A stretch of 64,000 nucleotides of DNA from PALSA-278 sp963760285 (GTDB lineage: Bacteria > Acidobacteriota > Terriglobia > Acidiferrales > UBA7541). The DNA lies in contig CAVXCI010000001.1 of NCBI GenBank assembly GCA_963760285.1, forward strand, positions 1,674,001 to 1,738,000. Direction: 5' to 3'. A program made the translations under genes and the position numbers. Below are positions 57,694 through 64,000 of this stretch, one piece after another. The notes beneath the pieces are model-generated. The model did no database searches and was not told the origin of the DNA. It was given only the letters and a program-made list of their open reading frames with translations. Positions within the stretch are counted from its first letter, which is position 1. The number at the start of each line of letters is the position of its first letter.

Positions 57694-59367
57694 TTATTCA
57701 TATTTCCAGTCGGGATCTTCAGGATGCTTGATGTCCCATAGAGGACGCCGGCTGTGGACGACGGGAATCGAGGCAAAATCGTATTCCGGAGGCGGCGAAC
57801 TGGTGGACCATTCCAGAGTCCACGCATCCCAGGGATCACCGCTGGCGGTCTTTCCTTTGAAAAGTGACCACAGCAGATTGCCGACGAAGACAAGTGTTGC
57901 GACGATTTGGAAAAGCACTCCGATTGTGCAAATCAGATTCCAAACATCCCATCCGCGCCCCGGCTCGTAGGTGTAAATCCGGCGCGGCATTCCCAGGAGG
58001 CCGGGGATGTGCATGAAATCGAAGGTCAGGTGAAAGCCGATCAGAAAAAGCCAGAAATGCCACTTGCCCAGCGTTTCGTTGTACATACGCCCGCTCATCT
58101 TGGGGAACCAGTAATAAAATGCCGCGAAGATGGTGAAGAGGATTCCTCCCACAATGACGTAATGAAAATGGGCGACGACAAAATAGGAGTTGCCAAGCTG
58201 CCAATCGAATGGCGCCACGGAAAGCATAATTCCCGTAAGGCCGGCAATCAGAAACTGGAATAGGAATCCAATACAGAAAAGCATGGGCGTCTTGAATTGA
58301 ATTTTCCCTCCCCACATGGTTCCAATCCAGTTGAAGATCTTGATGCCCGTGGGTATGCCTATAACCATGGTGGCGAAGGCGAAAAAGCTGTTGGCATAGG
58401 AAGTCATGCCCACGGTGAACATATGGTGAGCCCACACGCTAAAGCTCACGAATCCGATGGCTAACGTTGCCGCCACCATCACCGGATAGCCGAAAATCGG
58501 CTTGCGGGAAAAAACCGGAATGATCTCCGAAGCGAAGGCAAAGGCTGGGACGACCAGGATATAGACCTCGGGGTGTCCAAAGATCCAGAAAAAATGCATC
58601 CACAGGACCGCGGATCCGCCGGCCTGGGTATCGAAAAAATGCGCGCCCAGATAACGGTCCAGAGAGAGCATGATTTGGGCCGCCGTCAGAGGCGAAATGG
58701 CGAACAGCACCATCCCCGCCATAATCAGGTTCAGCCACGCCAGCAAGGGCATTTTCCCCAGCGTCATTCCCGGACAACGCATGGAAATAATCGTGGCTAT
58801 GAAATTCACGGCGACACCGATGCTGCCGATTCCCGAAACCAGCAAGCTGAGCGTCCAGAAATCAGTGCTGTGTCCAACCGAGAATGCCGGCGAGGTCAGC
58901 GGCGCATAGGCGAACCACCCCACATCCGGCGCGTTCCCCGCGCCGTACAATCCGTTCCCGCCAAGAAAGCTGAAGTAGAGGAGCAATCCTCCGAACGCGG
59001 TGAGCCAGAAACTGAAGGCGTTCAGGCGGGGGTAGGCCATATCGCGCGCGCCAATCATCAGCGGAATCAGATAATTGCCAAAGCCAAACAAAATCGGCAT
59101 GGCGACGAAGAAAATCATCGTCGTGCCGTGCATGGTGAACATCCGGTTGAATACCTGGGGCGATACGAAATGATTATGAGGAACGATCAACTGGATGCGC
59201 ATGATCGTGGCTTCGATGCCCCCGATCACCAGGAAGACGAGCGCATAGATAATGTACATGATGCCGAGTTTCTTGTGATCGACCGTGGTAATCCAGTCGT
59301 GGAGCGTTTCGCTGATGGGCCGCGTGGCCCGGTCAGCAGCGTTCAGCGCGATGGATTCCGTTGACAT
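57694..59367 (-). CDS. ctaD: Cytochrome c oxidase subunit I
   Basis: A 557-residue haem-copper oxidase core of the A class. Haem and copper ligands are TMHGTTMIF (haem a), WIFGHPEVYILVVPAF (CuB His with the cross-linked Tyr, Glu in the XGHPEV motif), WAHHMFTVG (two CuB His) and VVAHFHYVIVGG (haem His pair). Twelve helices are evident, and the soluble C-terminal tail (EYDFASIPVVHSRRPLWD) is common in caa3/aa3 enzymes. It reduces oxygen to water and pumps protons. coxII lies 18 bases upstream. Confidence 0.97.
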   Translation of the reverse strand: MSTESIALNAADRATRPISETLHDWITTVDHKKLGIMYIIYALVFLVIGGIEATIMRIQLIVPHNHFVSPQVFNRMFTMHGTTMIFFVAMPILFGFGNYLIPLMIGARDMAYPRLNAFSFWLTAFGGLLLYFSFLGGNGLYGAGNAPDVGWFAYAPLTSPAFSVGHSTDFWTLSLLVSGIGSIGVAVNFIATIISMRCPGMTLGKMPLLAWLNLIMAGMVLFAISPLTAAQIMLSLDRYLGAHFFDTQAGGSAVLWMHFFWIFGHPEVYILVVPAFAFASEIIPVFSRKPIFGYPVMVAATLAIGFVSFSVWAHHMFTVGMTSYANSFFAFATMVIGIPTGIKIFNWIGTMWGGKIQFKTPMLFCIGFLFQFLIAGLTGIMLSVAPFDWQLGNSYFVVAHFHYVIVGGILFTIFAAFYYWFPKMSGRMYNETLGKWHFWLFLIGFHLTFDFMHIPGLLGMPRRIYTYEPGRGWDVWNLICTIGVLFQIVATLVFVGNLLWSLFKGKTASGDPWDAWTLEWSTSSPPPEYDFASIPVVHSRRPLWDIKHPEDPDWKYE

Positions 59368-59385
59368 GGGGTTGTGTCGTGGCTC

Positions 59386-60459
59386 TTACCGAAGCGTTTC
59401 CATATAGCGAGTCAGGGCGTCCACGTCCTGATCACTCAGTTTCATCGCGGGCATCAGCGAGCCCGGTTTGATGGCTTCCGGATTCTCAATCCACAGGCGA
59501 AGGTTTGCGGGGGTATTCAGCGCCGCGCCGGATGCAATTGTTTCGCGGCTCATCAGATGCGTCAGGTCCGGGCCAACACGCCCGTCCGCGATGGTTCCCG
59601 AGATGGTGTGGCAATTAATACACGCGGTGGTCTCAAAAATCTTGCGACCCGTGCTGGCATCATCGCCTGCTTGCGCCGGCTGTGATTCCTGCGCCACCCA
59701 TTGATTGAACCGTTCCCGCGAATCCACGTAGACCCGCAGAAGCATTTTGGCGTGCTGCGTGCCGCAATATTGAGCGCACTGGCCCAGATACACGCCGGTC
59801 TCGTGCGGGTCAATCCACATTTGATTGATTCGGTTAGGAATCAAGTCCGTTTTCCCAGCGAGTTGCGGGACCCAAAAGCTGTGGTCCGTATCAGCGGAAA
59901 GCAGGCGGAGATGAGTAGGGATGGGATGTGCAGCATCGCTGACGGGGACGTGCAGTTCGTTGGCCGTAACCACGCCCAGCGCCGGGTACCGAAATTCCCA
60001 CCAGAACTGATGGCCAACGGCGACGACTTCCACCGCGTCCGCCGGCATGCGGGCATCTTCAATGGAATGGATGGCGCGCGCCGTCGCCAGGAACAGCACC
60101 AGAACGATCAGGGCCGGGATCACCGTCCAAGCCAGCTCCACATGGTTGCTGCCATAAACCTGGGGAGGCTCCCGGCCGTCGTCACCTGCCCGTGCGCGGA
60201 ATTTGGCGATGGAATAGATCAGTAATCCGGAGACCACCACGAAAATCACGGCGGTAATGGCCAGGACGAAGAACGACAAGTGGCGGATGTGATCCGCGGG
60301 TGTTGACGCGGGAGCGAATATGTCCGGAATCTGGTTGGGGTCGGGAGCAGCAGCGAAACAAAATGTTGCGGCAAGCAAAACCGCGGCAAACAACGTGGCC
60401 ACGCCGGCAAGGCATCTCGCGAGAACACGACAGGATTTGCTGTTGTGGTTTTGAGACAC
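59386..60459 (-). CDS. ctaC: Cytochrome c oxidase subunit II with a cytochrome c domain (caa3)
   Basis: A 357-residue subunit, starting at GTG 60459. A signal peptide (ATLFAAVLLAATFCFA) is followed by two membrane helices, a cupredoxin with the CuA site GQCAQYCGTQHAKM, and a C-terminal c domain with CINCH and a PGSLMPAMKLS Met loop. The fusion defines a caa3 oxidase, which takes electrons straight through its own haem c. It is the first gene of the operon, with about 110 bases before it and the GH38 gene's stop. Confidence 0.95.
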   Translation of the reverse strand: MSQNHNSKSCRVLARCLAGVATLFAAVLLAATFCFAAAPDPNQIPDIFAPASTPADHIRHLSFFVLAITAVIFVVVSGLLIYSIAKFRARAGDDGREPPQVYGSNHVELAWTVIPALIVLVLFLATARAIHSIEDARMPADAVEVVAVGHQFWWEFRYPALGVVTANELHVPVSDAAHPIPTHLRLLSADTDHSFWVPQLAGKTDLIPNRINQMWIDPHETGVYLGQCAQYCGTQHAKMLLRVYVDSRERFNQWVAQESQPAQAGDDASTGRKIFETTACINCHTISGTIADGRVGPDLTHLMSRETIASGAALNTPANLRLWIENPEAIKPGSLMPAMKLSDQDVDALTRYMETLR

Positions 60460-60570
60460 TGTGGGTCGCCCTCAGCAACGTCTCCCGCCGGCAATACTAA
60501 TACCAATTTTCTGAATTGCGCAGGCAATTTAACGGGTGCGGCTGCCGAAAATTGCGGACCCGCACCGAAC

Positions 60571-63500
60571 CTACTGGCTGGATTTTCGTTGCAGGAGCAC
60601 CGTCCGAATTTCGTAAGGATGCACGGGCATGCGAACCGTTTTGCCGTCCATGGGAAGCTTTTCTCCCGGCTGCTCCATCAGATTGGCGTTGAACGCCTCC
60701 TCGAAACCGGCAGGAACAGTGACTTGGGCTGCTGTCTCCGTGCCCGTGAATTCATAGAAACGCACCAGCAGATTATCGCCATCCTCGGTTTGCTTTACGG
60801 CCGTGATAATCAGATTATTCGGCTGGATGGCGATAAAAGAGTATTCCGCGGGCAATGGTCCCGCGTGGTGATCGGCCACCGTTGCCGCCAGCGGGTAATT
60901 CAATTCGTAACCACGCTGCATCGTACCGGCTTCCTTCCAGCCGCCGGCATGAGGAAGCAGAGAATATGTGAAATCGTGCGCGCCTTCATCGGCGTGAGGA
61001 TCAGGCCATTCCGGCGAACGCAGCAGGCTCAGCCGCAAAACGTTGCCTTTTCCGTCGTAGCCGTACTTGGAATCGTTCAGCACGCTCAGCCCCCGTGTCT
61101 TGTCCGAAAGATCCGCCCAACGCAACGCCGGTACTTCAAATTTCGCCTTCTCCTCGGGGGTATTGCGCGTGGTGGGGCGCTGGATGCTGCCATAGGGAAT
61201 CTCATAGGTGGCGAAATTGGATTGCACCGCCACGGGGAATGCCACTTTCAGGAGAATGTGTTTTTCATGCCAGTCCGCGTGCATATGCACGTCCACGCGC
61301 GGAACGTGGGGAACCATGGTGATGTCCTGGATGAATATCGAATTCTGAAAATGTTTGCGGACGCGCAGGACGGCGCGCAAGGGCGTGTTTTCTATCAGTC
61401 TTACCTCATCTGGCTGATCCAGCTTCCATTCCTGTTTTTCAAAATCGGAGTCAATGTTCCATGCATCCCAGGCTTTCGGCTTGTCGACAAAGGCTTGCAA
61501 CTCATTGCCGCACGCGGCGCTGGCGATTGTCTCCACGTGGTTCACCTTGTCGAAAAGACTGATGATGCACCCCGTGGCGGGGTCCACGCGGACGCGGATG
61601 AATTCGTTCTCGATAAAATCCCGCCCGGCATGCAACGTGCTGGGCGCCTGCCTGGTTTCTTTGGCGGCGGAAACGCGAAAAATCGCATAGCCCAGGGAAG
61701 GAATATCCGCGGCGAGGAACCGAATTAATGGCCGCGCTGTACCTGCGCCCGAAAGCACTTGCGAAAGCATTAAATGTTTCCGCGAGTCTTTCACCTCAAC
61801 GGCGGCTGCCGCCGCGGCAAGTTGCACACGTATTTCGACGATATCCGTGCGCTTCCACGATAGTGGATTGAAAACCAGCACAGGCGTCCCCGGGCCTTGC
61901 GTGTCCGCCTCCGAAGCAATTGTTGCGAGCGATTCCTGCAAATGCTGCCCGGCGATGCGATGGACCTGTTCGAAATCACGCGCCGCGTCGCGGTACACAT
62001 CGGCGATTCCAGACCCGGCGGCCACATCATGAAATTGGTTGAAGAGCACTTTCTTCCACGCCTGGCGCAGGTCGTCCTTGGGATAGGGCTGGCCGTAAAG
62101 GGAAGCGAAAGAGGCGGCCTTTTCCGTGGCCAACATCAGGGCTTCATTTTGCCGTGCGCGCTTTTTGGTCTCCGCCTGCGTGGTGAAAACGCCGCGATGG
62201 TATTGGAAATACAGCTCGTCCTTCCACACGGGCAACGAGAGCGATGGCTCCTTCGCCTCCAGTTGGTCGAAATAGGGCTGAACGGTTCCCAACGACAGCT
62301 TTGGGTAGACCGCGGACTGCTTCCATTGCTCCGCCGTTTCCAGCATGGACCGCGTGGGCCCGCCGCCGTGGTCGCCAATGCCGAAGAGATAGAGCATGTC
62401 GGGATATTTCATGCTGGGAACGTATGTGGCGACGTCTTTCGCGATGGAGACGGGATCAATCGGATTCGCATAATCGTGCGGGAAATACGTCAGCACGCGG
62501 CTTCCGTCGGGCGATTCCCACCAAAAGAGCTTGTATGGAAACTTGGTGGTGTCGTTCCAGGCCATTTTCTGGGTGACGAAAAAATCCACGCCGGAACGCT
62601 TGTAAATCTGCGGCAGTTGCCAGTTGTAGCCAAACGAGTCGGGATTCCATCCGGTGCGAATGTCCACCCCGAATTTTTCCTTGAAGTAGCGCTTTCCCAA
62701 TAGGAGCTGGCGGACCTGCGACTCGCCGTCCGGCATGTTCAAATCCGGTTCCACCCACATCCCGCCGATGACTTCCCATCGGCCTTCCTTCACGCGCTTC
62801 TGGATTTCCGCGAACATGTCCGGGTACTTCTCCTCCATCCACTCGTAGGCCTGCGCGGTGGAGTGTGTGTAGGTAAGGTCCGGAAATTCACGCATCAACT
62901 GCAACGCGCTGGAAAATGTGCGGTGAACCACGTCCACCGTTTCCGTCCAGGGCCACAGCCAAGCCATGTCAATGTGAGAGTTGCCCGAAGCATGCACGGA
63001 ATATTGCTGCATCCATGGGCGCAACGCTTCCAACTGTTTTTGCGAGGCATTGAGGGAATTATCGAAGGCCTCCGGGCCGGCGTGCTCCAGAGGCGCAAAA
63101 TCAACGGACGAAAGCGCGTCTTGCAGAACTTTGTAACGGTCCGTGTCGTCTGGTGCGAGTCCATGCAGCATCGCATCGGCGACCAGAAATTCCTGGCGGA
63201 GAAAGCCGGGATCCGGCCGGTTGGCGGGCGCGGCCAGCAGAATCTTGGCGCTCTGCATATGGATTGGACCTGTATAGCTGGCGACGTATATGGCAATCAG
63301 CAAAGACTCGCCGGGCACAGCGTGTTCCGTGAGCGGAATCGGCTCGCTTTCGTCGCCAGCAACTACCGGCAATCCGTTGACGAAGACGCGGAAGGAATCG
63401 TCGCCCCAAAGGCCGAGAGATAACTGCATCCTTGCGCCGCGAATGTCGTAGCCATTGAGCTGGGCGGGAACAGCGATGCGCACACGCAGCCACGCGGATT

Positions 63501-63765
63501 GTTGTTTCACCTCGGATGGCAGGGTGAGCATCTGCCAGCCGGAATCGTCCAGATCAGGTGATGCTCCGCGCGCATCATCACCTGGAAGGAAGTGCCATTG
63601 CGGAATGGGGATTTCGCTGACCGTTTGCAATCGATTGGTGACGGTTTTCAGCAGGGAATTGTCGGGCCGGGGAGCGTCCTGGGTGAAGCCATTGGCCGCG
63701 CAGAGAAGCGAAACGCAAAAAGGAATCAAAATGAGCACCGAAAGTCTTTTCGGCCAGTTCATCAT
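60571..63765 (-). CDS. Exported GH38 alpha-mannosidase
   Basis: A 1064-residue exported glycoside hydrolase of family 38 (signal SVLILIPFCVSLLCAANG; ribosome site TAGGAGA before ATG 63765). About 230 residues of beta domain come first (GYDIRGARMQLSLGLWGDDSFRVFVNGLPV). The catalytic barrel then has ASGNSHIDMAWLWPWTET (about residues 262-280) and the nucleophile Asp in GWNPDSFGYNWQLPQIY (about 371), followed by the zinc/His segment LFGIGDHGGGPT. The C-terminal half has the beta-sandwich domains of the family. It trims alpha-mannosides at the surface or periplasm. A RhaT-like sugar symporter gene lies nine bases upstream, so uptake and hydrolysis appear coupled. Confidence 0.9.
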   Translation of the reverse strand: MMNWPKRLSVLILIPFCVSLLCAANGFTQDAPRPDNSLLKTVTNRLQTVSEIPIPQWHFLPGDDARGASPDLDDSGWQMLTLPSEVKQQSAWLRVRIAVPAQLNGYDIRGARMQLSLGLWGDDSFRVFVNGLPVVAGDESEPIPLTEHAVPGESLLIAIYVASYTGPIHMQSAKILLAAPANRPDPGFLRQEFLVADAMLHGLAPDDTDRYKVLQDALSSVDFAPLEHAGPEAFDNSLNASQKQLEALRPWMQQYSVHASGNSHIDMAWLWPWTETVDVVHRTFSSALQLMREFPDLTYTHSTAQAYEWMEEKYPDMFAEIQKRVKEGRWEVIGGMWVEPDLNMPDGESQVRQLLLGKRYFKEKFGVDIRTGWNPDSFGYNWQLPQIYKRSGVDFFVTQKMAWNDTTKFPYKLFWWESPDGSRVLTYFPHDYANPIDPVSIAKDVATYVPSMKYPDMLYLFGIGDHGGGPTRSMLETAEQWKQSAVYPKLSLGTVQPYFDQLEAKEPSLSLPVWKDELYFQYHRGVFTTQAETKKRARQNEALMLATEKAASFASLYGQPYPKDDLRQAWKKVLFNQFHDVAAGSGIADVYRDAARDFEQVHRIAGQHLQESLATIASEADTQGPGTPVLVFNPLSWKRTDIVEIRVQLAAAAAAVEVKDSRKHLMLSQVLSGAGTARPLIRFLAADIPSLGYAIFRVSAAKETRQAPSTLHAGRDFIENEFIRVRVDPATGCIISLFDKVNHVETIASAACGNELQAFVDKPKAWDAWNIDSDFEKQEWKLDQPDEVRLIENTPLRAVLRVRKHFQNSIFIQDITMVPHVPRVDVHMHADWHEKHILLKVAFPVAVQSNFATYEIPYGSIQRPTTRNTPEEKAKFEVPALRWADLSDKTRGLSVLNDSKYGYDGKGNVLRLSLLRSPEWPDPHADEGAHDFTYSLLPHAGGWKEAGTMQRGYELNYPLAATVADHHAGPLPAEYSFIAIQPNNLIITAVKQTEDGDNLLVRFYEFTGTETAAQVTVPAGFEEAFNANLMEQPGEKLPMDGKTVRMPVHPYEIRTVLLQRKSSQ

Positions 63766-63774
63766 TGCTTTCTC

Positions 63775-64000
63775 CTATACCCACCCGCTGGCAACGGATA
63801 GCACAAAAATTGCCAGGACCAGCACGGCCACTCCCGCACTCATAATTCGGAGCGGCTGATTGCCCGTGTCCTTCCATTCGCCGGTGACAACTCCCCAGAC
63901 CATTGCCGTAATTACAATGAGTGACATGAAAAGTGGCCATGCAAGAATGGGTCCCAGGTCGCCCAGATCCACGGTGGCTACTCCGTACATCTCCGTGCTG
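63775..64000 (-). CDS. RhaT-like sugar:proton symporter, C-terminal part
   Basis: The gene runs off the right edge; about 74 C-terminal residues remain. They hold helices and the TGEWKDTG motif that is typical of the end of L-rhamnose-proton symporters (LAWPLFMSLIVITAMVWGVV, then LVLAIFVLSVASGWV). An internal Met at 63990 is not the true start because the frame stays open to the edge. It is followed after nine bases by the GH38 gene. Confidence 0.7.
   Translation of the reverse strand, partial: STEMYGVATVDLGDLGPILAWPLFMSLIVITAMVWGVVTGEWKDTGNQPLRIMSAGVAVLVLAIFVLSVASGWV

Noticed and set aside
58573..59364. Plus-strand open frame opposite coxI
   Set aside because: The coxI gene is unmistakable on the other strand; this frame is its complement.

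Overview
The window looks like one stretch of an Acidobacteriota chromosome, possibly from an assembled metagenome. The evidence is moderately high GC, a VWFA-domain protein of the acidobacterial type (11475-12422), Ig-like-repeat surface lipoproteins, and densely packed, translationally coupled operons with many GTG and TTG starts. No phage, transposase, integrase or CRISPR array was recognised. The order of genes is mostly housekeeping, with one small accessory-looking segment at the left end.

Layout. 1-3.1 kb: a proteasome-like Ntn-hydrolase candidate, then a compact three-gene cassette of unknown function and a repeat-bearing spacer. 3.2-5.2 kb: a RodZ-like HTH/membrane protein convergent with purine nucleoside phosphorylase. 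5.3-10.4 kb: an Rrf2 regulator, a SsuABC-type ABC importer and a large porin, plausibly one sulfonate-type uptake unit. 10.6-15.9 kb (minus): M28 peptidase, GNAT, a MoaD-MoaE fusion, VWFA protein and inositol monophosphatase. 16.2-18.6 kb: an SDR39U1 epimerase, a FecR-like exported protein and a small conserved protein. 18.9-23.0 kb: a coupled trio of exported proteins (Ig-repeat lipoprotein, unknown, matrixin-like protein with a broken zinc site), convergent with a four-gene minor-pilin operon (23.0-28.1 kb, minus). 28.3-29.2 kb: an HD alarmone-hydrolase-like gene and tRNA-Glu. 29.2-35.8 kb (minus): a full isc operon, iscR-iscS-iscU-iscA-hscB-hscA-fdx-iscX, followed by a YfiT-like gene, with a promoter and two IscR-type operators upstream. 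35.9-42.3 kb (plus): coaD, a frameshifted aminotransferase, manA, a frameshifted manC, a phosphohexomutase and a PhzF protein. 42.3-45.2 kb: SnoaL-like protein, YeiH exporter, tRNA-Arg and a CPA2 antiporter. 45.5-51.5 kb: a tripartite RND efflux locus whose inner-membrane pump gene is broken by dozens of single-base indels. 51.5-60.5 kb (minus): a caa3 oxidase / bc complex operon ending in ctaG and a 6-phosphogluconate dehydrogenase gene. 60.6-64.0 kb (minus): a GH38 alpha-mannosidase behind a truncated RhaT-like sugar symporter.

How the genes work together. The isc block makes and delivers Fe-S clusters, which the Rieske protein needs; the MoaD-MoaE fusion makes molybdopterin. The respiratory operon encodes quinol-to-oxygen electron transfer (cytochrome b-c, Rieske, diheme cytochrome c, caa3 oxidase) together with an assembly factor. 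ManA, ManC and the phosphohexomutase would route fructose-6-phosphate to GDP-mannose for glycans. The pilin operon and the neighbouring exported proteins suggest a surface or adhesion locus.

The most notable points are the unexplained cassette at 1186-2766, the paired GACT-N5-RGTC operators at iscR, the zinc-site-less matrixin, the coupled bc-caa3 operon with an extra membrane protein, and the indel-riddled pump gene between two intact partner genes.
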